This document shows positions 41,101 to 56,100 of a stretch of 64,000 nt of DNA, piece by piece. Position 1 is the stretch's first letter. The number at the start of each line of letters is the position of its first letter. The translations under genes and the position numbers were made by a program. Source of the stretch: Azorinus chamasolen (lineage: Eukaryota > Mollusca > Bivalvia > Cardiida > Solecurtidae); assembly GCA_963576725.1 (NCBI GenBank), contig OY755246.1:74207467-74271466 (forward strand). The letters run 5' to 3'. The notes below the pieces were generated by a model. It made no database searches and was not told where the DNA came from. It saw only the letters and a program-made list of their open reading frames with translations.

Positions 41101-44100
41101 TCTACAGCTGTCTAGATCTTGATTCAACTAAGCAGTCACAGCCTACCTATGGCAAGTATTTCATGTTGTATTAGTGTATCTTAATAATGAACCATGAGAA
41201 CTAGACTGTCGCAGGAAGCAAAGCTCGCCTATTGTAGACCTTGTCTATAAAGATGAAGTCCAAAATATTTTTCTATTTTAACTGAACTACATCAATGTTA
41301 AACCTACTGGCAAACTCTATTCCAAATACCAGCTACCTATGGCAAGTATTTCATGTTGTATAAGTGCATCTTAACGCTTACCCCAAAACCCCAATTTCAG
41401 CCCCAAAAGCTAAGTCCAACACAGGTAAAATTTGGACTAAAATTCAATTTTATTTTAAATTTTAACTACACTACATAAACGTTCAACACACAGGGAACCT
41501 CCATACCAAAATTCAGCTTTCTAGGGCAAATATTTCATGTAGTATTAGTGCATTTCAACACTTACCCCAAAACTTTTACCTTTTCCTATTTCAGCCCAAA
41601 AAGCTAAGTCCAAAACAGGTGCAATTTGACTATAATTTAGTTTTATTTTAAATTTTAACTACACTACAACAATGTTCAAAACATCGGGAACCACCGTTTC
41701 AAGTATCAGCTTCCTAGGGTAAATATTTCATGTAGTATTAGTGCATTTCAACACTTACCCCAAAACTTTAACCTTGAGATTTCAGCCTAAAAAGCTAAGT
41801 CCAAAACAGGTGAAATTTTGACTAAAATTTAGTTTTATTTTAAATTTTAACTACACTACATCAATGTTCAACACATCGGGAACCTCCATTCCAAATATCA
41901 GCTTTCTAGGCCAAATATTTCATGTAGTGTTAGTGCATTTCAACACTTACCTCAAAACTTTAAGCTTCCTATTTCAGCCCAAAACAGGTGAAATTTTGAC
42001 TAAAATTCAATTTTATTTTAAATTTTAACAACACTACATCAATGTTCAACACACTGGGAACCTACATTTCAAGTATCTGCTTCCTAGGGCAAATATTTCA
42101 TGTAGTATTAGTGCATTTCAACACTTACCCCAAAACTTTAGCCAAAAGCCAATGCCGATGCCGGGGTGATTCCATAAGCCCCCCTATTCTTCAAATAGGC
42201 GAGCTAAAAAGTGTATTTTGGGCACAGGGGATTTGCACGCTGTGTAAACCAGCCTCAGTGTAGTATGTACCACGTAATACTATGATCAAGGCAAACTAGC
42301 CTCAGTATAGTATGTGCCACGTATGATCAAGGCAAACCAGCCTCAGTGTAGTATGTGCCACGTATGATCAAGGCAAACCAGCCTCAGTGTAGTATATACC
42401 AAGTATGATCAAGGCCATAATATTTGTAAAGTTGCATGACATAAACCTGTAAATGCAGATTAACTATTTGAATGCTGGAAAAGAGATACCTAGCATTTAT
42501 AACCAGTGCAGACCCAGATCAGATGACTCTTGGATGAGTCCTCTGATCAGAGTCTGCACTGTTTGTAATTCAAAATCTTGTAGAAATCTTAATCCTTTCT
42601 ACTGAATTAACTCTGCAGTTAAATAATAATGGTGAACAAATGTTTCAAGTTTAAAAGCTTTATCTGAAAGGGTTATGTAAATAAGTGGACTTTAACCAAA
42701 ACCTTCACCAAAAATTCCAAGCTAAAAAGCGTCATAATTATGTCAAAATGTTAGACAGAGTTATGTACTCTTGCCTACAGGTGAAGCTTGTGATGGTGAA
42801 CAGGTGTTCCGAGTTTAAAAGCTTAATCTCAAAGGGTTATGTAAATAAGTGGACTTTAACCAAAACCTTAACCAAAATTTCTAAGTTAAAAAGGGGGATA
42901 ATTCTGTCAAAATGTTGGACAGAGTTATGTACTCTTGCCTACAGGTGAAGCTTGTGATGGTGAACAAGTGTTCTAAGGTTAAAAGCTTTATCTCAAAGGG
43001 TTATGTAAATAAGTGGACTTTAACCAAAACCTTAACCAAAAATTCTAACATAAATACTTGAGATCATGAATTTCAGTACTTCTTGTTCTGAAAATTGAAT
43101 ACCGCTTAAGCCGGTGCTAGGGGGCGTGAGCAGTGTTGCACTGTCAATTACTGTTCATGAACAGACTCAATAAAACCGAGTTTTCTCTTTTTGTGTTGTA
43201 ATTTTTGCTCTCGGGGATCACCCCCTTTCAGAATTTTGAACTGCTCTGATCTAATATTTCGACCACTAAGGGCCTTTTTCAAAGATTATCATGTTATTCT
43301 CTTTGATTTTATGGCTGAATGCATGTAACAAAAATGTGACGTGTATTTTGACATGATAATCTTTGAAAAAGGCCCTTAGTGGTCGAAATATTAGATCACA
43401 GCAAGTTCAAGTATTTATGTATTATATTAATTCCCTATTTTGGAATATTTTCTTCATTAAAAATTCTAAGTTAAAAAAGGGAATAATTCTGTCTAAATGC
43501 TTGACAGAGTTATGTACTCTTGTCTACAGGTTAAGCTTGTGATGGTGAACAAGTATTCCAAGTTTAAAAGCTTTATCTCAAAGGGTTATGTAAATAAATG
43601 GACTTTAACAAAGCCTTAACCAAAAATTCTAAGTTAAAAAGGGGCATAATTCGGTCAAAATGCTTGACAGAGTTATTTACTCTTGCCTACAGGTGCAGGT
43701 TGTGACGGTGAACAAGTGTTCCAAGTTTCAAAGCTTTATCACAAAGTGTTATGTAAATAAGTGGACTTGTTCCACATAAATTGAGGTTAACATTAACAAG
43801 TTTGTGGGGGTATAATGAACATCATATCTGGAATAATAAACCAACCCAGCCTTGTTATAGTGTTATGGCTCATATCTAGCCAGCGTAGGTTGGTGCAGTT
43901 GTCCAGGCCGTGGATCGAGGACAGTCGGTTATGAGCTACATTCAAATACTGAAGCTGACTAACATCCTTCACATCCAGGAATTCTATCCTGTTGTTCTGT
44001 AAACAAATATATAAACTTATGTTAACAATCACTGTTTTCATTACCTTTAGGTATACGTCACAAGCAAAACCAAAACTGTGGTGGCCAATGAAGATGGCTC

Positions 44101-47100
44101 AAGAAAATTTAAGAAATTTGGAAAAAAAAAATATACTGGGCTAAAAAGTTAAACAATCCAGGTTTGACATATAAATACAATAAATGATTTGTAAAGAGCA
44201 AATATAATACATTGGCACCATGGCTTAACAAATGAATTGTAAAGAGCAATTCTAATACACTGGCACTTTGGCTTGACAAATGATGTGTAAAGAGCGTTTC
44301 TAATATATTGATACTATTTATCTATAAACTGTATTCCTTCTATCTGTGACAGCAGCTACAAACAGGCTTTCATTTCAGAATCTGCCAATAACATTTAACA
44401 GCTCATGTTGTGGGAATATGGAATCTGATTACGACTGCTTGCAATAACTAAAGCAAATTTTATCTTGAAATATACTGGTACATTCACTGTCTACCTGCCC
44501 TTACCCTGACATCGAGATACTGCAGCTGCTTGCACTGCCCAAGCCCATCCACAGCCACCAGATTGCAGCCATTCATGGCTAAGAACTTCAGTCCCCAACA
44601 TTGACCAAGGCTTGAGATATTATTGCCTGGGAGATCACTTAACTGGACAGTAGTCACCTTCATAGAAATAACAGATGTGAATTAACTGGATATGTGTTTG
44701 GGACATAAGCAATTTTATTCTAAATGAAAAAGTATGTCAAGAAAACCTGTAGTATATCGCTAGGTAAGCGATTTGAGTTATCTGTAGTTTTGTATATACA
44801 GGATTATCTCCCTTTTTAACTGTTAGTTAGATTTCATTAATTTGTTGTTTATCAAAGTAAGTTCACTTTTAAACTTCATTTTGTTTGTTTTATACCTTAT
44901 AAAAATTAGTACTGTGTATATATTCAAATGAGTGAGGCGGTTGGTCAATCGAAATAATTGATATGAATAAAATATGTTTATATGCTAATTTGCTGAAGTA
45001 CCTCAAACTAATGGAAGCTGTATACAAATGCTGAGACTGGCGCAAGCTTATTCAACGATCACTGCTGGTTATTTTGTGATCAGGGCACTGAATATTCATA
45101 GAACTTTCAGTGACGGCTTTATATACTTATGTATAGAAGCTATATCGTTGGTTTTTGACTGATAGAGTATTGCACTCATTAAGGTTAAAGACAGGCGAAT
45201 ATATTGTCTGCTTGGGCAATGGGCAACGTAATTGTGCAGTTACCTGTTCTTTTGAATGGGCTAAGTAACTGTCCTCTGAGTTCTCTCTTTGGGCATGAAA
45301 ATTGCATGTTTAAGACTGTCCAACCAGCTTTTAATAATATTATACTGCTATTTCATAGCAGTCTCAGATTAGCTGAGGCATTGAGTGTTGCTCAGACTGA
45401 TATAGCCTGGGGTTATATTCAGTTTGAAGCAGGTTTGCTGAAGACCGTGCTCAGGGTTCGGAGCGTTGCTGAACCGTTTGCCTGAGGCCGTCTTTTTGAG
45501 GCTATACTTTTGAAGCTGTCTTTTTGAAGCCGTCTTTTGAGGCTATCTTTTTGAAGCCGTATTTTTGAGGCTGTCTTTTTGAGGCAGTGTTTTCGAGCAC
45601 GGGCTCGGAACATACTGCAGGCAGGCAGCCTGCCTCAAAGCGTTAGTTTTATAAGCTTCTTGAAGCAGGTTTCATACACTGCTCAAGATAGGTTTCAGAG
45701 CGTAGGGTTACATACCGTATAACGGGTTATTTTTACCTGCTGCTAAAATAGCAGAGCGTAGGGTTACATATATGCTTTGAGACATAGGGTCTGATACGTA
45801 GGTTTGAAGTCACAGTAGTGTTGAGATAGCTTCAAACCACAGGTTTCAAGAGGGTTTGATGCTTAGGGTCTCAACTCGCATAGTCTAGTGTTATATAGCT
45901 CACATTTATACAGTTTCATGACATAGCTTGAGGATTGTATTCCAAGCACCATTTTGAAGTTGAGGCATCGACCAGCCGTCTCGCTGGCTTGGGGCTGTAG
46001 TAGTTGTTCACAGTTATAGTTTATTGTTTAATTGTTGGCCCCAAAGCTGAGGTATTGTTGATCACCATAACATAGGGTTTTGTGTATAATTTCATGTTTT
46101 CATAGTGTTCGTCTCAGGCAAAGTAGCCTCAAAACACCATACATTCATCACCGGCTAGCATAGCCCAGCCACATCATTTTTATAGTTTCAAGCCTTGTGC
46201 TGTGTTTGGCTCAAGACATTGTCACCTCACGGAACGCCCGAAATATTTAAAAAGGTCTGAAGCTGGGCCTTGTCATTGGGGCATCACCTAGCATCCTGAC
46301 AAAGCAGTAAAAGTAGTAACCCCAATCCTAATGTCTGATAATGTTTAATTTGCTTAATGAAAAAGGGGAATCGCATGAAAATAATTTTCAGTTTTTGAAC
46401 AATTATTATCTACAGAATATTGTGATCAGCACTATGGGTAATTCTGATGATATATCCGACTCATTGGTCCCGACAAATTCCTTCTTTATTCTATATGCTT
46501 AAAACCTGCCTTTAACGGAACCTGCTGTATCTGTTATCCGACACTGTTAGGCGGTCCCAATGTGCTAAATGCTGCGTTTTTTCACACCTGTATATCTGAC
46601 ACAATCTTTAAGTGGGATTGTGCATGGCTGGCTGAGTATCTGCTCACCCTTATTGACTGAGCGATAATTGTGGCCCGACATTTTGGGGACTTGCTAAATC
46701 CATAATTACAGGTAATTATTGTTGTGGTCATACAAATGAGAAAATGTAATTGTCTGAATAATGTTAGGTATAAACGCGACCTGAATATTACAGCCTTTAC
46801 AGAATACAATATGCTTTACTTATCCAACCAGGTTTAGACGATATTTTTAATATGTATATGTCTTTCAAAATGGAAGGATCATCTTTTGGAATAGGAAAGT
46901 GTCTTGCAAGTGAACCGGCATGTACACAGACTCCAAACATGCCAAAGAATAGTGTTAACTTTAGATAAAACATGGAAATAATTAACAAGTCTGAAAGCGG
47001 TTTATTGATGCAGTCCAAGTTGTCTTTGAAGTTTTGAATTAGCAGATCATCATAGGCCGATATTCTTAAAAGGAAAGAATTTTGTAGGGACCAATATTCC

Positions 47101-50100
47101 AGTTGAGTGTAAATAAACATCAAGAGACAATGTTTAACCTTGACTTGACCTTAAACTTGACACCTTATCTGAATAACAAGAGTGCTTAAAGGACCACGAC
47201 AGACAGATAGATAGACAGACATACACAAATAATCGAATTAATATTCCTGATGTTATTATTTCTTACACAATTTTTATGGAGTTAAAGGCTTAAAGTTAAG
47301 ACATAAAGTGATGCTTTGAGATGTTCATGGCATCTATCCAAACTCCCATTTCATTATCACATGAAAATACAAGTTCTATTTCTAGATATAATACCTGCTT
47401 TAAGGAGACAACTCGTGCTGCCTCTACAATGATGTTCTCAGACAATAGTGGAAGCTTTTTAGCTGAAGAGGGTCTTCTCAGTGGCTTTTTAGAAATGCCA
47501 CTCTTAAGTTTCCATGGCTCATTAGCAACTTTGCTGAAAATAAAAACAACAATATGAGCCACACAGCAAGTAAAGTAAAACCTTTCTGCAATCAAAGGTG
47601 CCCGATGCATGCTTGGACTCATCCATGGACCCCCCCCCCCCCCCAAAAAGAAAATAAATAAATAAAAAAATTGTGATCGAAGCATGTTCAACTGGCCGAA
47701 AACTCTCTATTTTAACCTTAAACCACTCCGAAAAACGAGAAAAACACGACTCGGAAAAAATGTCCTATCGGGTCTATATATGTATTGAAAGGTACCTAAC
47801 TACGACAGATCAGCGGCGGAAAATACAACAGTCATGTTTTTCAAAGTCTTACACAGCAAAGCCAATTCAACACCGATTTCAATCAGTTTGGTCTTGATCC
47901 GTTCCAAATTCCATATGCTAAGCGGCACAATTAGTGCTTTCCTTAAATATTGCTCCGTCTTGTCGCTGCAAGACCGCGAATTTGAAAAAACGCTAGAGCG
48001 AAACGATGTGACTCCCGCCAGGACGCATAGACGTATATAGGGGGATCTGTATTCGTTAATCTTTTCAACAAAAACGCGAATTATGGTTAAACACTATCTA
48101 AAAACATTAAACTCACCCCAATTAAAACGGTGCTTACTATTTCCAGTCAGCTACGAGGCGCCAGCTTTCTTTCTCCAACTTTCCTTTTGAACGGATGCGA
48201 CCATTTTGCTGTGACCGGGCTCATAAACTATTCGATATGCAAATTGACTACTACTTCCGGGCCACAGCGATTTGGCCACCTCCGTTCAAAACGAAAGTAG
48301 GAGAAAGAAAACTGGCGTCTCATAGCAGACTACAAATAGCCAGCACCGTTTTAACTGCGGTAAGTTGAATGTTTTTCGAATGTGTTTCAGCATAATTCGC
48401 GTTTTTGCTGAAAAGTTTAACGAATACAGATCCCCCTGTATACTTCTATGCATCCTGGCAGGAGTCACATCATTTCACTCTAGCGTATTTTCAAATTCGC
48501 GGTCTTGCAGCGATAAGACGGGGCAATATTTAAGGAAAGCACTAACTGTGCCGCTTAGCATATGGAATTTGGAACGGATCAAGACCAAAATGATTAAAAT
48601 CGGTGTTGAATTGGCTTTGCTGTAAGACTTTGAAAAACCTGACTGTTGTATTTTCCCCAGCTGATCTGTCGTAGTTAGATACCTTTCAATACATATATAG
48701 ACCCGATAGGAAAAAAATTTCCGGGTCGTGTTTTTCTTGTTTTTCGGAGTTGTTTAAGGTTCAAATAGATAGTTTTAAGGGTTTGAAAACAATGTAGACC
48801 TATGCTAGTTACTGCGTCTGTAAGATCTTCTGAATATGGCCTACAGTGTCATATTAAATTTCTGCAGGTGTTGATGATTGTCAAACTGTTCAGAATGACA
48901 GCTAATTTGAAATTCCAGAAATGTGACCTCAAGGATTGGTGTACAAGTAATTGACATTGATCTCTGGGTACATGTAATACTTTTAGTATGTATGTGATAA
49001 TAGTCTTATATTGGTGAATCACTAATTTGAACTTTTCGTAAGAAGAATTAATGGAGAACGAAAGTCATGCAGAAAGCTCACCCTGCACTAAACTGCCATC
49101 TGTTGAAAAGGTCAACAGCAATACTTATGTGTGTGTTAGAATTAGTGAGATTTAACTGTATTTGTAACTTTTTTGAAATCCACTGAACAGTGTAGAAGTT
49201 ACACATCAGAAATGAAACAGACCAGCTTAGCTGACATACAGCAGGATCAAATCACATACAGGTACAAAACTGGGCATAAGAGAAGTTATAAATAATATAT
49301 ATGTACAAAACCCATAAGTGAGGGTATATATATATATATATATGACTCTCCATATAACCCTTAATCTGATGACTTTGCAAACACAGTAGACCTAGATCAG
49401 ACTGTTTCTATAGGAGCTCTCTTATCAGAGCCTGCTCTGTTTGCTTATGGAATGTATATAGATTGGATTCTACAATTTCTGACATGACCCAAACGTCCTG
49501 TGTCCTATGCTATTATAAAACTTCTGCTACTAACTCATGATAACACCATTTCTTACATGAATATTCACAAGGTATAGGATTAAACTGCAATACCGTAATA
49601 TATTACAAGGGTATGAAGCAAGTTAAAACAATTCTAAATATGTCTAACGGTAGTGTAGTTTGTCTTATATGTGGAAAATGCAAAGTAAATGTATGTGCAT
49701 AGAAAATGTCTTCTAATTGCTACTCTGAAGCAGATCCTCCATAGACATAATGAGACGGTAAAACAGTTGGGGTACTGATGAAAATCATGCATTAGCCCCT
49801 TGTTTGCAAAAGGTCAATGACTGCCAAAATCATGTCAATCAAGCTTCCATTATCTGTAATTTCATTGTAACTCTTTGCACACTAAATAATTGCTCCGCTA
49901 AAGTAGTTGTCTGGCACAATTTTCAAAATTATTTTTTTCTCTCACCTTCACCTATGGAAGATATGACATCACATATAACATTATTAGTTATACAGATCAT
50001 TGCTGGGGTATCTGTCTTTTTAGTTGAGGAATATCATCAGATACCCTACCAATGATCTGTATAACGATTTTATCATACTGCAAAGTTTAATATTTGTAGC

Positions 50101-53100
50101 AGTTAATTAGCGTTGTTAATGTACACATCGTTTTGCTTTCCCTCAGGGCCCTCATACTGTTAGGTAAGGGCTCCTAGTTCACCATGTAATAACCTGTTTA
50201 TTACATTTATGGATAGAAAGGGATCTTCCTGGTGCAATAGTTTCTCAAAGGATTGAAAGAATCAGAGATTAGTAAAATTTTCAGCTGATCAAAGACTAAG
50301 CAGACACTATTTTTCAGCATGAGACCAGTTAAACTTAATTGAGAAAGGCGCCATTCTGACATCATTTGGATGACGTCAAAATGACGGTTTTATACAATTC
50401 AAAAATTGGGCGTTGGAACAAGCAACTCGACTGCACTTTACCGGTACGTGTACTGTGCATGTGCATAAATAAAATCTGAATCAGCGAGGTATGTACAAGC
50501 GGGAATTTCGGGGTTAATCGTTACGTGCACAAGCACTTTGACAACATGCAGCATCGGAGCAGAATAAGACCTTTGCCATGTATCGGGGTTTTGTTGCTAT
50601 AGATTTAGAACGATTTACATTGTTATACAACAACTATAATAAAAATGTTTCTCAATGAATAACTTTGTTCCACCCCAAACTCTAGCTATTTTGTTTGAGA
50701 GCTGTTGTTTCGATCGAATCAACGAAGTGAAACCAGTCAGCCATTTTGTTTGTTGTAGCAATGAAGCAAGGCCCTCAATGGGGCAAATTCCATTGCTGCA
50801 GACGGCTCCTTATATACTTCAGAATTTTGAGGGATACATCACTCTATATCCATGGCTAAATGGCCAATCAAAATCGAGGATTTTACTTTGCTGTATAAAA
50901 ATACCTCATATTATGTCTTTAATGTATGTTCAAGTTCGAAAAATAACCCAAACTTTTTGTCAGTATTTCTCTTTATTTGTTTATGGTTTTTCCTTATGAA
51001 GTTCGAAAAATAACCCAAACTTTTTGTCAGTATTACTCCTAATTGGTTGATGGTTTTCCCTTATGAATTACAGTTAGATGGAAGTTATGAATTAGATGAA
51101 AATGTTGGAAGAGTATTGTATTGCCTCTTGCCTTATCAATTTGTTTGTCAAAGGGTCGCATCACACACATTTAAATTATCTGTTAAAATCATTACGCACT
51201 GTCAATGCCATAGCGCATTTTTAACTGGCCATTCTAAGAGAAAGGAATTCCAAGGCAATGGATAATATTATTTATTGGTACATACTTATGCTGAGCTCTT
51301 TAAATTTATTAACATTTCAGTGCAATAAGCAGTGTAGCCACATAAAATGAAAAAAAAAACCAACGTAATTTGAAACAAGAAATGTGTCACAGTACGTGAC
51401 AAATGCACCCAAAGCAAAGCACTGACAATAAATAGAGGATCTTACATGAGTGTTCATTACACATTGTTTTTATGAAACGAGTTTACTATAATAATATGAC
51501 ACAAGCTTTAGCGAGTGTCATATTCATTGTAGTATACGAGTTTCATAAAAACAATGTATAATGAACACGAATGTAAGATCCTTTTTATCACATAATCCTT
51601 AAAATGTCATAGAAAATAAAACAGACTAGCTGATGACTGTTTCTGCCATTGCTTTACAAACAGCGTAGTAATACAGCGGACGACCCGCATGGAGTGCTAT
51701 GATTGGCTAACGCTTTTTAAATGAGCGCTACGATTGGCTAACTTGCTAATTTGCATAAAAAATGCACTAGTGCAATTCTGCGAAATACGGCACTCTGTTA
51801 CTGGTGTTCCAGTTTGAACGGAATTTAGTAGGAATAGTCGCTTAGCAACCTTTTATCAACATTGCTAGAACCATGCCGATACCTGAATAAACAGGTTGTC
51901 AGGGGTGGGCTAAATTCCCTTATATCTCCTTCTTCAAAATCTGTGGTCAAATCTGGATGCATTTTGGTAGAAATAGTGGCACTCTTTCAGAATTGCTAAA
52001 ATTAAGTTGATAAGCAAGAAACATAACATGGCCACAAGGGACAGGGCTAAACTTCCATAATTTTTTATGTGTCTATATGGAAAACGTTTAAAAAGTTAAC
52101 AGTCCAATTTAAAGGGTATTTGGTAAGGATAGTCCTCTGGTGAACACATTGAGAATTAATTTCGACTACCATACCAACAAAGTCAATAATCTTCAGATGA
52201 AAAAATACATTGTAGTAGGATTTCCCAGAGATGGTGGTGACTGATTTATCTCTGTCTAGTGTTACAATTCGCAGGTGAGCAATATAGGGCCATCATGACC
52301 TTCTTGTCCTTTATTGACAGATTTTGGAAGAAAATAGTTTCTCTTTATTGGGGTTTTTCTTTGAAGAAATGCATTTTAATTTCATTTAATACTGCATTCA
52401 TTACAAATTATATCATCAAATACTTTTACTTGATTTTCTCCAAAAGGAAAGCCTTCACTGCTTATTGTGTTTACAGTGAGTCCTTTTAAAATGGCGTTGA
52501 ATTCAGTTATTTATCAGTAATCCTAATCTTTGACGTCAATCAGATATTGCGTCTGTTGTAAAAATGATAATTACCGGTATATATTTATGTTTTATGAAAT
52601 TAGTTTTATTTGGTGAAATCCCGCCGTATGAAGCGCAGGGGTTCAGATAAGAAGAAATATAGGACATAATTATGTTCACCTATAAATCATAAATTATTTG
52701 GTTACAAATTTGAAAAAATCAGGCATCTGATCGGTCGAAAAATACGACAAACTGTTAATAATTTACACAAAGTGGTTCAAGTTGATCTATATCTAGTTCA
52801 TCGTGCTAGTGCAAATCGCATGTGCATTGCTACATAGAAGTGTCTGAACTATAAGTCGGTAATCATTCATTATTACTTGTATACCGTAAAGTATAATGTA
52901 TAAATAATAATACATATAATGTAGTTTCTATTAGTGTTGTGTTCAATTCATATGCTGCTATGTCGTTATTTTGTTGTTGTTTTTTTCAATTTGCATTTGC
53001 ACAATATGCAATAGGGACAGGGTCAACCAAATTTGATTTTTTTTTCAAATTACATTACATTGCCCAAAACTTTTAATGCGATTTGAAAAATAAAATCATT

Positions 53101-56100
53101 TAGCATTACGGTGTCCCCTTTCTTAATGCGATTTGATGTCATTTTATGTGTCTCAGATAACTGAGATGAAAATTCATCCAAGACAGCCATTATGATTTAG
53201 GAAAAAACTTGTGCTCTGAAAGAGAGAAATTCATCCGTCTTCCATGGTGGGATTCTTATAATCTTCAAAAATACTGTCAGGGTGTCTTGATAAGAAGCTA
53301 AGTTAATTAAGTTAATTGGATTCTCAACTGTATCCAAATTGTGTGCAAAGGTTATCACAAGTTTAGATAAAATGTATTCATTAAAATAACACTCACCTCC
53401 ATGGCAAACAGTCTTTTATGAATTGTAACCTTCGCTTCTCCAGATGTTCCGGCAGGCAGTCTGTACTTTGTATCTTTTCCACTTCTTTATCATCTTGTAT
53501 CTTCACCACTTCTTTATCATCTTTGCTGTTAACACAAAGAGAAGAATAGGACATGATGCTTGATTAACTCTATGAACACTGAATTTTTGGAGTGGTATGT
53601 TCAATTATTATTTAAAGGTACAGTCCATTCAGTATGAAGGGATTAAATTTTCTATAAATATTTTGAGTGACTAACCATGCAGACCCTGATCTGACTGCTC
53701 CTCTATAAATCCTCTGTTTTGGACTAAACTGTTTGCACATTTAAGCTAACCTATTTGCATTCAAGTGGTCAAGCTTTCAATCTCTTTTTTTGTATTCAAT
53801 GTATACATTACCATAATTTAATAGTATCAAACTGAGCCAAATACAATGAAAAAACTAATGAGATAACTTAACCTGTCACAATTAACAAATAGATACCTTA
53901 AGCTGAATTTTGCTGAAGTTGGTCTAATGTTTAAATTATGTCTGAACAAATTACTTAATGAATATTCATGAAAAAATGATATAAAGTATTCTAATTACCC
54001 TAAATATTTGGACAGACAAAATCAGGCCAATGTGGCAAAGGGTGCTCTTAAACAGCCATTTGATCAGGGTCTACACTATTTGCAGCTATGTCAGTCTAAT
54101 TCTAAGTTATCAATATTGTGCAATATTGATTTTTTCAGCTTTACAAATCTTTGGAGCGGGCAGATTGGGTTACTTAGGGTAATAAAGGTATATGAAGAGA
54201 AGAAATTTGGATATTAACAGAACCTATACAATATCAGATATATATCAGTCAATAAGAAACGAGAGCAGATCATTATATGACAACTCTTATTCGGGTCTTT
54301 TGATTTGGGTGTACTCTATTTGCAAAAGCATCAGCAGGCATCTCTATCAAGTAGAGGGTTAAGTAATTTGTTTACATTTTATTATAGTAGACTGCCAAGT
54401 GAGGTTGTGTTTTTACTATTTGAGCACTATGGACCACTTTGTGACAGACTGCCAAATGAGGCTGTGTTTTAACTATATGAGCACTATTGACCATTGTTTT
54501 TACTATTTGAGCACTTTGGACCATTGTTTATTCTATTTGAGCTCTATGGACCATTGTTTTTACTATTTGAGCACTATGGACCATTGTTTTAACTATTTGA
54601 GCACTATGGACCATTGTTTTTATTATATGAGCACTATGGACCATTGTGTTTATTATATGAGCACTATGGACCATTGTTTTTATTATATGAGCACTATGGA
54701 CCATTTTGTGATAACCTTTGTAAACAGTTTGGATCAGATGAGATGATAAGTAGCTTGACATCTCATCAGGATCTATTTGAAGAAATGGAGAAACTATGTA
54801 GTTTAAGAATTGTAGCAGACAACATGTTTGACAAATGAAAGTCACATAAGCAGTAACCTGGTAAGAACTGCCTGTTTCCTTGGAGTAGGAGGCTGTGGAT
54901 TCCTTGCACTTCTTGGCGTTTTGGCTCTTGGAGTTACAGGTCTTGGAGTTTTGATACTTGCAGTGACAACTTTTGAATTTTCAGTTACAGGTTTTGATTC
55001 CACTGATTTTGCAATTGCTTGGATGGCCTGTATGTCAACATTTTCTTCTTCTGTGTGAGCCATATAATCACCAGACCCCTTTAGCTGTCTTGTGTGTCCA
55101 CCTATCAGTCCCACATCATGAAAGCTCATTGCAACTGAGTTTTGTTTTTCAGATTCATTTTTTCCCATACTACCACTGCTTGTATTTTCCAGCACATTGT
55201 CTCCAACATCCTTTATATTAAGACTTTCCTTTCCAGTTTCTAGGTCACTGCTCAGTTTCTTTTCTTCCTGTTTTGCATCCATAATTAGTCTATCCTCTGC
55301 GATTCTACATTTCTCTTCCTTTTTCTGTCTCATCTCATCCTCTTTCCTCATCTTCTCTTTTTCTTTTTTTAATCTTAATTCCTCTTTCTTTTTCTTCTCT
55401 TCTTCTTCCTTCATTTGCTTTTCCTCCTTTTTTCTTTGTTCTTCCTCCTCCTTTCTTTTTTTCTCTTCTTCTTTCTTTCTTTTCTCCTCTTCTTTCTTTC
55501 TTTGCTTTTCTTCCTCCTTTCTCTTTTTTTCTTCTTGCTGAAAAAATTAACATATTGTATATTTATTTACTTTTTGTTTCCTCAAAATTCCTTTTTCACA
55601 CAAAATGCATTTCACACAGCACATACCACATATCTGCAATATCAACAATTTAAATAATTTTTTTAAAGATTTTTAAGAATTTTAAGAACTCAGAGAAAAG
55701 GTAATTATTTAATATTTCCAAATTTGTTACCATGTCAGTTTATCCTAAAGCATGCATACACAAAGTCATTTTACATTTTTGAATTACTAAAATATTTTTA
55801 AATCAATTAAAATATTATTTCATCATAATTATGATGTACATTTCATACTCATGGTTGTGAAACCATGAAATTGTCAAAAGCCATGCCATCGGAACGGGTA
55901 TTTGTTGTACTGCACACAAGGTAGACCCAGAACAGCCCCAATGTCAGAGATGCGATATCTGCTATTGGCTCAGCTTATTTGTGTCAGAGATGGGCTATCT
56001 GCCACAGGTTTAGTCCCAATGCCAATGTTGGGACATCTGCTATGGGTCTAGCCCTCATGTCAGAGATGGTGCATTTGCTATTGACCTGGCTATAATGTAT

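Noticed and set aside
46797..47123. 108-codon minus-strand frame in LRRIQ1 intron 4
   Set aside because: In the right orientation but does not resemble any LRRIQ1 segment, and exons 4 and 5 join in phase without it.
50655..50999. 114-codon plus-strand frame
   Set aside because: No recognisable domain, ends in a simple two-copy repeat, no splice partners seen.
54399..54845. Open frames of 105-115 codons on both strands
   Set aside because: Produced by a 30-bp tandem repeat without stops; peptide is just the unit translated.
55197..55657. Phe/Ser-rich plus-strand frames
   Set aside because: Antisense shadows of the E/K-rich coiled coil of LRRIQ1 exon 2.
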